The notes beneath the pieces are model-generated. The model was not told the origin of the DNA. It was given only the letters and a program-made list of their open reading frames with translations, and made no database searches. DNA of 64,000 nucleotides from Caryophanales bacterium (GTDB lineage Bacteria > Bacillota > Bacilli > JARBTR01). Made by a program: the position numbers and the translations under genes. Positions 15,494-24,488 of this stretch are shown piece by piece. Numbering within the stretch: position 1 is the first letter of the stretch; each line of letters starts with the position of its first letter. The DNA lies in NCBI GenBank assembly GCA_029240105.1, contig JARBTR010000006.1:372001-436000 (forward strand), in the 5' to 3' direction.

Positions 15494-16930
15494 TTAGAAA
15501 GGTGCAACAAGTTTTTGACCACCATTGAAGCCATTTTGTGCAGCATAGTTATGTGATGAGATAATATCCGTTGTCACTTTTGAACTTGATCCATGACATG
15601 AAAAGCAGACCGACATACCCGTGTAACGTTTTAATGCAGAAGAATCGTTAATATCGACCATATAATTATCTGCTTCAGATTGCGTCATTGTCCCGGCATT
15701 AACTAAATCTGCAATACTTTTCCCACTAGCATCACGCATCATATCTTTGTCAGTTCCGTGTGCGAAATGGCAGCGAGAGCATGAAAAGGCATCATCATAC
15801 GTTCTATGCCGACTTGCTTGAGTATATATTCCAGTAACATAATTATGTCCGTATGAAACATAGTCTGTATGACATTGACCACAGAATTTTGTCAACTGGC
15901 GACCAGAACCTGAATTATAATGAGGTGATGTAGGATCATAGTAACTTCTGTTGTCAATTTTAAGTTGATAACTTGGTTGTGCAGCATAGTTACTCGGATA
16001 TCTCCAAGGTTGGACAGAAATTCCAAATGACATGTTATGTAGAATTGAACCCGCCGGAATCGTGGACACTAGGCTATCTCCATAAGCCAATCCACGTTTG
16101 TAATCCACTGTAAATCCAGAAGATTCTAATATTTTTGAATCAAAGTCTGATTTCCCAATATTCCAAAGAGGGAAGTCAAGAACGTATTTACCTTGTTTGA
16201 TATCCCACCAGTAAGTCATTAATACTTGAGTACCATTCGGTAAGTTAAGTTCATTTAAATAACCACTACTGAAAGGAGCAGCTGAGTTATTTACTGTAAA
16301 ATATCCCAAAACATACTCTGTTGTTTTTACAAAAGGAATACTTCCTTCAGCATAAACTTGAGTCCCTGTCTGTTTGTAATCTGAATCCCCTATTATACTT
16401 GTATTTAGCATAAACTCACTATTCGAACCATGGGGATTGTGACAGCTTCCACAACTTAAGGCATTCCCCCATTCACCATTTGGGGACATATTTCCGCCTG
16501 GAGCAGAACTCAGAAGTTCACCTTCATTTACCGCGTGAACAGAAGCTCCAGTTGTTTTATCTTGTCCACTACCGAATGTTCCTGCATTTAGATTATGACC
16601 ATATAGATCTCCTCCACCTTGTACGGAACCATCATGACATGATTCACATACCGCTGAAGTCCCATTCTTAAAAAGGAGATTCGATGAACCACTTGTTGGA
16701 GACTCGGCAGTATGTGTCTTATGACAACTTGCACATGAGTTTGTGTTATTTTGATAATTTCCATGAGTCGACTGGCCCTTCCAGTTTCTTTCGATCATGT
16801 TCGCTTTTCCTTCAAAATTGATCTTTTCACCAGTTTTATTCGCATTAGACTCTGCATATGTAACTGTTGAAAAAAAAGCAAAACCCATCATAAGAAATAA
16901 GGAGGAAATAAGAACTTTAGTTTTTTTCAT
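15494..16930 (-). CDS. Secreted six-haem c-type cytochrome, OmcS-like (module B)
   Basis: 478 residues, close to OmcS in size. A Sec signal peptide (about 1-26, ending TYA) is followed by six CXXCH motifs at about C66, C95, C160, C350, C384 and C442. Haems 1, 3 and 5 are CXXCHxxH (CASCHKTH, CGSCHNPH, CSRCHFAH); haem 4 is CGQCHTDY; haem 6 follows SALKRYTGMS. It shares THGNYQNNTNSCASCH, SSAPGGNMS-type and AHGTDKDMMRD blocks with 7974-9872 but lacks the N-terminal beta domain. No membrane tail or sorting motif. GAGGGATATAA precedes the ATG. It follows the NHL gene by 129 bp, in the same order as module A. Probably an extracellular electron-carrying, possibly filament-forming cytochrome. Confidence 0.94.
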   Translation of the reverse strand: MKKTKVLISSLFLMMGFAFFSTVTYAESNANKTGEKINFEGKANMIERNWKGQSTHGNYQNNTNSCASCHKTHTAESPTSGSSNLLFKNGTSAVCESCHDGSVQGGGDLYGHNLNAGTFGSGQDKTTGASVHAVNEGELLSSAPGGNMSPNGEWGNALSCGSCHNPHGSNSEFMLNTSIIGDSDYKQTGTQVYAEGSIPFVKTTEYVLGYFTVNNSAAPFSSGYLNELNLPNGTQVLMTYWWDIKQGKYVLDFPLWNIGKSDFDSKILESSGFTVDYKRGLAYGDSLVSTIPAGSILHNMSFGISVQPWRYPSNYAAQPSYQLKIDNRSYYDPTSPHYNSGSGRQLTKFCGQCHTDYVSYGHNYVTGIYTQASRHRTYDDAFSCSRCHFAHGTDKDMMRDASGKSIADLVNAGTMTQSEADNYMVDINDSSALKRYTGMSVCFSCHGSSSKVTTDIISSHNYAAQNGFNGGQKLVAPF

Positions 16931-17059
16931 TTATATCCCTCATTTATGTTAAAGAATACACTTTTTATTTATTCTATATCTTGCTTCACACAATGTACAC
17001 ATTTAATTTTATTAACTGTTTTTTCTTTTATTTCTAAAGTTTAGCTTTTTTATATTTTT

Positions 17060-18049
17060 TTAGTTAAAAATCTGTATTCTCTCATTAATTGTGTCAGTAA
17101 CAAAAATTGAACCATCCTCTTCTAAAAAGAGGCCATTTGGAACAAAAAATTGTCCAGCTTCATTTCCCAATTTTCCAAATTTGAAAACGTTATCGCCTTT
17201 TGAGTTAAAACCAAAAATGGAATGGCCTAGTGAGTCAACGACATAGATTGTTCCATCTTTGTCTACAACAATTCCTCTTGGACAAACTAGAATTGATTTA
17301 CCTCCCTCTTTTTTTGCTCCTGTAATTTCTTTTAAGAATTTCCCTTTATCGTCGTAAACAATTATACGAGAGCGACCGGTATCTGATACATAAATATTGT
17401 TTTCCTTATCAATTGCAATTCCATTAGGGGAATTTGTTGCTACAAACGATTCGGCTGGAACCTTGATATCTAGTATTTTATTACCTGACAAGTCAAATAT
17501 TTTTATGTATCCAGTATTTATTTCAGGCACATATAATTTTTGATTAAAAATTCGAATTGCAGAAGGGGAAATTATTTTGTCTTCTTCTTCCTTTGGAACG
17601 AAATATTCAATAAAGTTTCCTTTTTTATCAAATATTGAGATATTGGAATTTTTCATATCTGCAATATATAGTTTTCCAGATTCATCTGACGTAATGCCAT
17701 ATGGATATTGAAATTCTCCAGGCTCCGAACCTCTTGTCCCAAACTTTAATTCTAATTTTCCAGTTTTTTTGTCAAAAACTTGTACCTGATAATTTCCTGT
17801 ATCACTTACAAAAATAAATTTACCATCAGAATAAACATCCATCGGTTTTATTAATTGGTTACCATCCGCACCATAAATACTTTTTGTGTATTTCGGTTCC
17901 CCTCCATTTATTTTTCCTAATACAGCTAATGGATTATTTTGCCACCCCAAGTATTCGATCATTGAGTATAGCAAAATTACCAGAATAACTATTATGGACA
18001 TGAGAAAGTAAACATATTTCTTTTTCAATCCCGACTGGAAGTTTTCCAT
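17060..18049 (-). CDS. NHL-repeat beta-propeller protein, membrane-anchored (module B)
   Basis: 329 residues: N-terminal membrane helix (about 12-31), then NHL repeats. Examples are PMDVYSDGKFIFVSDTGNYQVQVF, GEFQYPYGITSDESGKLYIAD, SPNGIAIDKENNIYVSDTGRSRI, CPRGIVVDKDGTIYVVDSLGHS and VPNGLFLEEDGSIFVTDTINERI, about six blades. It is the paralogue of 10881-11828, with the same anchor and order. AGAGGATTACCA precedes the ATG. The TPR gene is 23 bp upstream. NHL propellers lack catalytic motifs here; a scaffold or assembly role on the outer face of the membrane is inferred from co-occurrence with the secreted cytochrome. Confidence 0.88.
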   Translation of the reverse strand: MENFQSGLKKKYVYFLMSIIVILVILLYSMIEYLGWQNNPLAVLGKINGGEPKYTKSIYGADGNQLIKPMDVYSDGKFIFVSDTGNYQVQVFDKKTGKLELKFGTRGSEPGEFQYPYGITSDESGKLYIADMKNSNISIFDKKGNFIEYFVPKEEEDKIISPSAIRIFNQKLYVPEINTGYIKIFDLSGNKILDIKVPAESFVATNSPNGIAIDKENNIYVSDTGRSRIIVYDDKGKFLKEITGAKKEGGKSILVCPRGIVVDKDGTIYVVDSLGHSIFGFNSKGDNVFKFGKLGNEAGQFFVPNGLFLEEDGSIFVTDTINERIQIFN

Positions 18050-18072
18050 TGGTAATCCTCTTTCTTACAAGA

Positions 18073-18807
18073 TTATTTTGTAACACGATTTAGTGCTTCT
18101 CGCGCTTCTTTATAAGTTGGGTCATAAGACAAAGCTTCACGATAGATCTCTTCTGCCTCTTCTTTTTTCCCCTGATCTTCTGCTAAACGACCAATCTCAA
18201 AAATTACCTCAACATTTCCTGATGATAGATTTTGAGCTTCAATTAGAGCCTTTTTGGACTCATTAAACATCTTCATAGATCGATAACAACGTCCCTTTAT
18301 TAATTTAGCTTTATAGTCTCTAGGAGCTAGATTTTCAGCGATTATAGCCTCTTCAACAGCATTTTCTTTTTCACCGATTTTGTCATAGGTGATAGCAAGG
18401 TTGAGGTGCGCTGGATAATATTCTTCATCAAGTGCCTTCGCCGTTTTATATTGTTTGATTGCCAAGCTGTATTTCTCCATTAAGTAAAAAGTAAAACCTA
18501 ATTCAACACGGTAACTTGGATCATTAGGGTTTGCAGCCACCAAAGCTTCGTATTTATCTAGCCTTTCAGTTAATTTAACTTCGTTTTCATTTTTCCAAAT
18601 ATATTTTGAACTAACAAAGTATCCACCTATTAAACTAATTACTAATGTAGTGGTTAATAGAAATATAGTCATTTTCCACGAGTATCTATCGTTGGAAATA
18701 GATTCACTGATTTTTTTTATTTGACTAATTTTTTCTCCATCAAATAATATACTTGAACTTTCCTCAGTCTTGCTTGGAGAGGTATTGTTTTTGTTTTTTT
18801 GATTCAT
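18073..18807 (-). CDS. TPR protein, membrane-anchored (module B)
   Basis: About 244 residues: a polar start, one membrane helix (about 49-69, IFLLTTTLVISLIGGYFV) and four to five TPR units (SYRVELGFTFYLMEKYSLAIKQYKTA, AHLNLAITYDKIGEKENAV, GRCYRSMKMFNESKKAL, VIFEIGRLAEDQGKKEEAEEIYREAL). The reading frame is open to 18975, but I start at the ATG at 18807, which has AAGGAGTCTAAC upstream and lies 19 bp after the cytochrome stop; the upstream part is the shadow of that gene. It is the paralogue of 11846-12535. An assembly or scaffold role is inferred. Confidence 0.88.
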   Translation of the reverse strand: MNQKNKNNTSPSKTEESSSILFDGEKISQIKKISESISNDRYSWKMTIFLLTTTLVISLIGGYFVSSKYIWKNENEVKLTERLDKYEALVAANPNDPSYRVELGFTFYLMEKYSLAIKQYKTAKALDEEYYPAHLNLAITYDKIGEKENAVEEAIIAENLAPRDYKAKLIKGRCYRSMKMFNESKKALIEAQNLSSGNVEVIFEIGRLAEDQGKKEEAEEIYREALSYDPTYKEAREALNRVTK

Positions 18808-18826
18808 GTTAGACTCCTTACATTTG

Positions 18827-19999
18827 TTATAGCCCATCGCGATGACAGTTTTCACATGTACCTCTCGCGTGGCAAGTATAACAATACTCTGTAATTTTTG
18901 TTGGAGGACTTGTCGTTCTTGGATGCTGAGTTTTCCATTTATAGTTTTTATGTGAAGAAGGATGACATGTTCCACAAGCTGTTTTGGTTATCGGGTTTGT
19001 TCCTGTTTTCACATTATCATGACAAACGAAACATTTCTGTTTATTTTGTTTTGCAGGGCCTGGGTGCTTAGCTATGAATCCATTGGTATGACTAGGTGGT
19101 TTTGTTGCATGACAATCCCGGCAGAAAGTATTTTCTTTTATGTATTCAAATGTAATTGAGTCACTTTCATTTTTATTGTCTGTAAGGTACTCAATATGAG
19201 CTGGTCTCTTATCGAATAAAGTGATCTTATTCTCTGACATCCATTTGTGACACTCATTACAATAATCAATTTTTTCATATGCCTGTGGTCCGTGAACCTT
19301 ATTCACGAAGTCAGGTGTTTTTTTATGATCTTCAGGAAGCATACCTGTTGTGTGACAGGCTATACACTCTATTGTCACCTTTCTAGCCGTGTGGCAGGTC
19401 ATACATTTGTCCATTTGAGGACGAGTGTACTTTAAATCCTTCATATATTTATAGCCCATTTCCTCTGTCCATTTATCATAATCAGAGGAAAAAGTGACAT
19501 TTCTTTCGGCAATTTTTCCATGGGCCACACCTGAATGACAAGATACACATTTGATTCCCTTATTCTCATGTTTCATGTGTGGAATCACTAAATCTCCAGA
19601 GGGAGAAGCATTTCTTTTATTCATGTCATGGCATTTTTGACAAGAACTATTGTTAATTTCTTTTGGCATTTGTATTGGTGGAACATAAGTTTTGGATAGT
19701 TTCTTAAAAGTTTGTGCAAACACATTTCCCTTAGCTTCTATCATATCTTTTACTGAAACACCGGTATGACAATCAACACATTCTACGTCACCGTGTGAGG
19801 AAGCATGCCATGTATATGTTTCTGGTCCCATCTCATGACAAGATGAACAAAATTTAGAGCTAGATGTAGTTTCATTACCAAAAAAACCAATTGAAAGAAG
19901 GGCTAATAAAAACAGTCCAGTTGCAAATGCATTCTTAATCCATTTGGAGTTTTGCCAGGGATTAGGTTTGTGCATTTCTTCATACTGCTCTTTTTCCAT
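18827..19999 (-). CDS. 12-haem NapC/NrfH-type membrane cytochrome (module B)
   Basis: 390 residues: short cytoplasmic start, membrane helix (about 23-42), then 12 CXXCH motifs: CSSCHEM, CVDCHTGV, CQKCHDMN, CVSCHSGVAHG, CMTCH, CIACH, CNECH, CRDCH, CFVCH, CGTCH, CYTCH and CENCH. The first four are NapC/NrfH-like, so it should take electrons from menaquinol and pass them outward. I choose the ATG at 19999 because AAGGGGGA lies about 10 bp upstream; the ATG at 20023 has no ribosome binding site. It is the first gene of the module B operon and the paralogue of the haem part of 12601-14583, with the same 12-haem order. Confidence 0.93.
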   Translation of the reverse strand: MEKEQYEEMHKPNPWQNSKWIKNAFATGLFLLALLSIGFFGNETTSSSKFCSSCHEMGPETYTWHASSHGDVECVDCHTGVSVKDMIEAKGNVFAQTFKKLSKTYVPPIQMPKEINNSSCQKCHDMNKRNASPSGDLVIPHMKHENKGIKCVSCHSGVAHGKIAERNVTFSSDYDKWTEEMGYKYMKDLKYTRPQMDKCMTCHTARKVTIECIACHTTGMLPEDHKKTPDFVNKVHGPQAYEKIDYCNECHKWMSENKITLFDKRPAHIEYLTDNKNESDSITFEYIKENTFCRDCHATKPPSHTNGFIAKHPGPAKQNKQKCFVCHDNVKTGTNPITKTACGTCHPSSHKNYKWKTQHPRTTSPPTKITEYCYTCHARGTCENCHRDGL

Positions 20000-20070
20000 T
20001 TTATTTTTATCCCCCTTTTTCATGGTTTATTTCATTTCATTTTACAAAAAAACTTTATATATGAGAGAAA

Positions 20071-20102
20071 AAGCCGAAATAATCTATTCGATTTTTCGGC
20101 TT
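20071..20102 (-). terminator. Terminator of the 10-haem cytochrome gene
   Basis: A 9-bp stem AAGCCGAAA/TTTCGGCTT (20071-20079, 20094-20102) is followed by TTTTTC on the reverse strand. It lies about 30 bp after the 20131 stop and separates this gene from module B. Confidence 0.88.
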
Positions 20103-20130
20103 TATATTTTTATCTGTTTAAAGCTATATA

Positions 20131-21423
20131 CTATTCGTTCTTAAATCCTTGACGGTGACAGTACTCGCAATATACATCAGTTGGTGCCTTGGCTGCGTTA
20201 ATGTCCTTATCTTTTGAACGATCATGACACACGTAGCAATTTGCTTTTTGATCAGCAGATATTGCACCTGTAGCATGTTGTAATAACCAACCTTCTTGAT
20301 TATGAGAGTATGGACGGTTGCCATGACATGTGCTACAGAATTCATTACTACGAGCCATTTCTTTAACAACAACAGGTGTAGCAACAACATTTTCCATGTT
20401 TTCTACTTTACCTTGAGCTAATGCATCAACATCTTTCACTTGTGGTAAACGACGAACCCAAAGTGAATCTTTGTGACATCCCATACAATCTTGAATAGTT
20501 GTCATTGCTGCACCACCGTGTTCGTGGCCCCAATCTTCAGCTTTGTGATTGTCAGGTGTTTTAATCATTTTATGACAAGTCATACATTCCATAGAAATTT
20601 TTGAATCATGTTTTTCTTTTCCAAGAGCTTCTAGGATGATTGATTGAGTTTTCGCTTTACCTGTGCTGTTTTGGACATTCTCATAAATCATAGTTGCTCT
20701 TTGAGTTAAATCCTCATGATTTTCTTTCATCATTGGAACTGCATAGTTTATATCTAAGTAAGGTTTTTCACCTTCATTTACTTTTGTATGACATTCGATA
20801 CAAGTACCCATGTTAGGTCTACGATCTTTATCTGTTACAAAATTAGCTGCTGCTTCATCTGAATCCCATTTATCAATCATATCAGAGTAAATCAATCCAC
20901 GTTCAGCAATCTTACCATGCGCTACCCCAGCATGACAGTTGATACAAAGAACACCTTTGTCAATATGACCTTGGTGATATGCTTTTAAGTCTCCAGATTC
21001 GGATACGATACGGTTGAGCGAGTGACAACGCAAACATGTTTCGTTCATAACTGCTTCATGTTCATGTTGGTGAATCGGATTTGGAACCCCTACCATGTGG
21101 TAGTAAACTTCTTTAAGTGATTTCACTTTATGAATAACCATTTCGTAATATGGCCCAGGAGCAATGTGGCAGTCTACGCAAGCTGCGCCGCTGTGAGCAC
21201 CCATTTTTGCTGTTTGAACTTCTGGTGTCATTTCATGACAAAAACCACAAAACACTTTTGAGTTTGTAGCTGATAATGCTCCAACCATAATTCCAACGAC
21301 AAGCACCAATCCAAATGAGCCGAAGAAAACAGCTTTCCATTTGTTAACCGGATTGCTCCAGTCAATTCCTTTTACAGCTAGCCAAAGTCCTTTAATAGGA
21401 TTTGAATTTTTTTCGTTCTCCAT
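20131..21423 (-). CDS. 10-haem NapC/NrfH-type membrane cytochrome
   Basis: 430 residues: membrane helix (about 31-52, VFFGSFGLVLVVGIMVGAL), then ten CXXCH motifs: CGFCHEM, CVDCHIAPG, CLRCHSLN, CINCHAGVAHG, CIECH, CMTCH, CMGCH, CSTCH, CYVCH and CEYCH. The first four match NapC/NrfH, including the GVAHGKIAER segment shared with the two 12-haem proteins. I start at the ATG at 21423, with GAGGGG upstream; the frame is open to 21453. It has its own terminator, so it is a separate unit. It is probably another entry point from the menaquinol pool to the extracellular cytochromes. The promoter region between it and secA has a TTGTGAA site (21529-21546). Confidence 0.92.
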   Translation of the reverse strand: MENEKNSNPIKGLWLAVKGIDWSNPVNKWKAVFFGSFGLVLVVGIMVGALSATNSKVFCGFCHEMTPEVQTAKMGAHSGAACVDCHIAPGPYYEMVIHKVKSLKEVYYHMVGVPNPIHQHEHEAVMNETCLRCHSLNRIVSESGDLKAYHQGHIDKGVLCINCHAGVAHGKIAERGLIYSDMIDKWDSDEAAANFVTDKDRRPNMGTCIECHTKVNEGEKPYLDINYAVPMMKENHEDLTQRATMIYENVQNSTGKAKTQSIILEALGKEKHDSKISMECMTCHKMIKTPDNHKAEDWGHEHGGAAMTTIQDCMGCHKDSLWVRRLPQVKDVDALAQGKVENMENVVATPVVVKEMARSNEFCSTCHGNRPYSHNQEGWLLQHATGAISADQKANCYVCHDRSKDKDINAAKAPTDVYCEYCHRQGFKNE

Positions 21424-21846
21424 TATGTTTCCCCTCTCAAAATCACATTCCATTAATCTATGTGAATACTACATTAATTCCCTATGAAATAAGTATCTTA
21501 TGTTTCACATGAAAATCCAATGGCTAAATTGTGAACAATTCGACAATATGTGTTTTACATGAACTCTATTCTAAAGGATTTAAACCAGAAATATCAATGG
21601 GTTTTTGTGATTTTTTTTATAAACCGAATCTTATTTTCTTGAATTTTCCATGTATTATATTCATACTTGTATTTCAATATGTGTTTGTTATGAATTTGAA
21701 CTTGTGAATTAAATAAGAATAAATCTTCTTTTTTTGGTCACAACCTGTATTTTCCGAACAATTGTTTCGATCGCTTTGAAATGATAATATATATAGGTTA
21801 GAATTTATTTAAATGTATGAAAATACAGGAGATTGGAGTGTTTTTT
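21424..21846. other. Divergent control region between the 10-haem cytochrome and secA
   Basis: 423 bp without a gene. It contains TTGTGAACAATTCGACAA (21529-21546; left half a perfect Rex/ResD-like half-site, right half with two mismatches) and a good secA promoter (21762-21790). Confidence 0.6.
21762..21790 (+). promoter_or_regulatory. Predicted sigma-A promoter of secA
   Basis: TTGTTT (21762-21767), 17-bp spacer, TAATAT (21785-21790), about 56 bp before the secA start codon. Confidence 0.5.
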
Positions 21847-24351
21847 GTGGGCTTTATCGATCTAATTTGGGATCAAAATAAACATACTTTAAAAAGGTTA
21901 AATAAAATTGCAGATAAGATAAATGATTTAGCATCTGAGATGGAAAAATTATCAGATGAATCATTACGTAACAAGACCGAAGAGTTTAAGAAGCGTTATC
22001 AAAATGGCGAAGATTTAGATGACATGCTTGTTGAGGCTTTTGCGGTTGTTCGCGAAGCTTCTCGTCGTGTATTAGGATTATATCCTTTCCATGTTCAGTT
22101 AATTGGTGGGGTTGCACTACATGAAGGAAATATTGCAGAGATGAAAACTGGTGAAGGTAAAACGTTAACTTCTACTATGCCGGTTTATCTTAATGCAATT
22201 ACCGGTAAAGGTGTTCATGTAGTTACGGTCAACGAATATTTAGCAAGCCGTGACGCAGCTGAAATGGGCAAACTTTTTGAATTTTTAGGATTGACGGTTG
22301 GTTTAAATCTGAATCAAATGGATTCTGATGATAAACGCGCAGCTTATTCATGTGATATTACATATGGTACAAATAATGAATTTGGATTTGATTACTTACG
22401 AGATAACATGGTTCTTTATAAAGAAAACATGGTACAACGACCACTTCATTATGCCATTGTCGATGAAGTCGACTCAATTTTAATTGATGAATCTCGTACG
22501 CCTTTAATTATTTCGGGTAATGCTGAAAAGTCTACTACTTTGTATATTCAAGCAAATGCTTTTGTACGTACATTGAAGAAAGATGTTGATTTTACTTTTG
22601 ACGAAAAAACGCGAAGTGCTCTATTAACTGAAGAAGGTATGAGTAAGGCTGAACGTCAGTTTGGCGTTGATAACTTATTTGATATTAATAACGTTACTCT
22701 GAATCATCATATTAACCAGGCATTGCACGCTAATATTTCCATGCATTTAGATGTAGATTACGTGGTACAAGATGGTGAGATTATTATCGTTGACTCATTT
22801 ACCGGTCGTTTGATGCACGGGCGCCGCTACAGTGAGGGTTTACACCAGGCAATTGAAGCAAAAGAAGGGTTAAAAGTTCAAAACGAAACGATGACCCTTG
22901 CAACTATTACATTCCAAAACTACTTCCGTATGTACGAAAAGTTAGCAGGTATGACTGGTACAGCAAAAACAGAAGAAGAAGAATTCAAAAACATTTACAA
23001 TATGACGGTTGTTGCTATTCCAACAAATAAGCCAATTGCCCGTATAGATGAGCCAGATTTGGTATATGGCACTATTGAGGCAAAATTTAAGGCAGTTGCT
23101 GATGACGTAGCGGAGCGACACGCAAAGGGACAACCTGTTCTATTGGGAACTGTAGCAATCGAAACATCTGAAGTTATTTCTAAATTATTAAGTAAACGTG
23201 GTGTTCCACATAACGTTTTGAATGCAAAGCAACATGAACGAGAAGCAGAAATTATCTTAAATGCGGGACAAGCTGGATCAGTTACAATCGCAACAAACAT
23301 GGCCGGTCGTGGTACCGACATTAAATTGGGTGATGGTGTTAAAGAAGTTGGTGGTTTAGCAGTTATTGGTACTGAGCGTCACGAAAGTAGACGTATTGAC
23401 AATCAGCTTCGTGGACGTTCTGGCCGTCAAGGAGATCCAGGATTCACTCGTTTCTACTTGTCATTAGAAGATGACTTAATGCGCCGCTTCGGATCAGATG
23501 GTATTAAAGGGTTTATGGATAGAATGGGCATGGACCCAGAAATGGCTATCCAAAGCAAGATGATCTCTCGTTCTGTAGAATCTGCCCAAAAACGTGTTGA
23601 AGGCAATAACTTTGATTCACGTAAACAATTACTTCAATACGATGATGTTTTAAGTCAGCAACGTAAAATCATTTACGGTCAACGCTATGAAATCATAACA
23701 AATGAAAATCTACGTGGTATTGTTGAAGGTATGATTCGTAGCTCGATTGAGCGAAACCTATATGCCTTTGCAACTAATGATGACAAAGATTCGAAATGGA
23801 ATTACCGTGCTATTTCTGATTATGTTCACTCCCGATTACTGGATCATTCGGAACTTTTAGTATCTGAACTTGAAGGAAAAGACGGAGAAGAAATGGTTGA
23901 AACCATTTTTGACCGTGTGTTAACAAAATACAATATTCGTGAAGAGCAATTGACACCTGAACATATGAGGGAATTCGAAAAGGTAATTGTATTACGCTGC
24001 GTTGACTCACATTGGATGAGCCATATTGATGCAATGGATCAATTACGCGGAGGTATTCATCTTCGAGCATACGCACAAATCGATCCACTTCGAGAGTATC
24101 AAACTGAAGGGTTGAACATGTTTGAAATGATGGTGGCACGTATTGAGGATGAAGTTGCTACTTACATGATGAAAGCCGAGATTCGCAACAACCTTGAACG
24201 TAAAGAGGTAGTAAAAGCTAATGCAGTAGCTCCTAAGGATGGCGAAGAGATTAAAAAACAACCTAAACGTCGTTCTGAAGATATGGTAGGTCGCAACGAA
24301 CCTTGTCCATGTGGTAGTGGTAAAAAATATAAAAACTGTCACGGAAAATAA
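21847..24351 (+). CDS. secA: Protein translocase ATPase SecA
   Basis: The motor that drives unfolded secretory proteins through SecYEG; it would also export the signal-peptide cytochromes here. Motifs: Walker A in [14 protein letters not shown] Walker [10 protein letters not shown] and the [11 protein letters not shown] helicase motif. The C-terminal zinc-binding tail is [13 protein letters not shown]. The frame is open from 21817, but I choose the GTG at 21847: it has TTGGAG about 8 bp upstream, and the following [16 protein letters not shown] aligns with the start of Bacillus SecA. This gives 834 residues, normal length. It is followed by a terminator and prfB, the usual Bacillus order. Confidence 0.98.
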   Translation: MGFIDLIWDQNKHTLKRLNKIADKINDLASEMEKLSDESLRNKTEEFKKRYQNGEDLDDMLVEAFAVVREASRRVLGLYPFHVQLIGGVALHEGNIAEMKTGEGKTLTSTMPVYLNAITGKGVHVVTVNEYLASRDAAEMGKLFEFLGLTVGLNLNQMDSDDKRAAYSCDITYGTNNEFGFDYLRDNMVLYKENMVQRPLHYAIVDEVDSILIDESRTPLIISGNAEKSTTLYIQANAFVRTLKKDVDFTFDEKTRSALLTEEGMSKAERQFGVDNLFDINNVTLNHHINQALHANISMHLDVDYVVQDGEIIIVDSFTGRLMHGRRYSEGLHQAIEAKEGLKVQNETMTLATITFQNYFRMYEKLAGMTGTAKTEEEEFKNIYNMTVVAIPTNKPIARIDEPDLVYGTIEAKFKAVADDVAERHAKGQPVLLGTVAIETSEVISKLLSKRGVPHNVLNAKQHEREAEIILNAGQAGSVTIATNMAGRGTDIKLGDGVKEVGGLAVIGTERHESRRIDNQLRGRSGRQGDPGFTRFYLSLEDDLMRRFGSDGIKGFMDRMGMDPEMAIQSKMISRSVESAQKRVEGNNFDSRKQLLQYDDVLSQQRKIIYGQRYEIITNENLRGIVEGMIRSSIERNLYAFATNDDKDSKWNYRAISDYVHSRLLDHSELLVSELEGKDGEEMVETIFDRVLTKYNIREEQLTPEHMREFEKVIVLRCVDSHWMSHIDAMDQLRGGIHLRAYAQIDPLREYQTEGLNMFEMMVARIEDEVATYMMKAEIRNNLERKEVVKANAVAPKDGEEIKKQPKRRSEDMVGRNEPCPCGSGKKYKNCHGK

Positions 24352-24386
24352 AAAATGTAGTTTTTTAGTAACAGTTTTAAAAAAAG

Positions 24387-24420
24387 GACGTCACTCGTTA
24401 TTTAAAGTGGCGTCTGTTTA
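24387..24420 (+). terminator. secA terminator
   Basis: A 9-bp stem GACGTCACT/AGTGGCGTC (24387-24395, 24406-24414; one G-T pair) followed by TGTTTATTATTT. Confidence 0.7.
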
Positions 24421-24488
24421 TTATTTATGCAAGTAACTTTTGGTATACTAAATTAATAACGAGATAACAAAAATGCGGGGTCTTCGAG

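Noticed and set aside
20124-20390. 88-codon reverse ORF rich in Leu
   Set aside because: Out-of-frame shadow of the 10-haem cytochrome gene.
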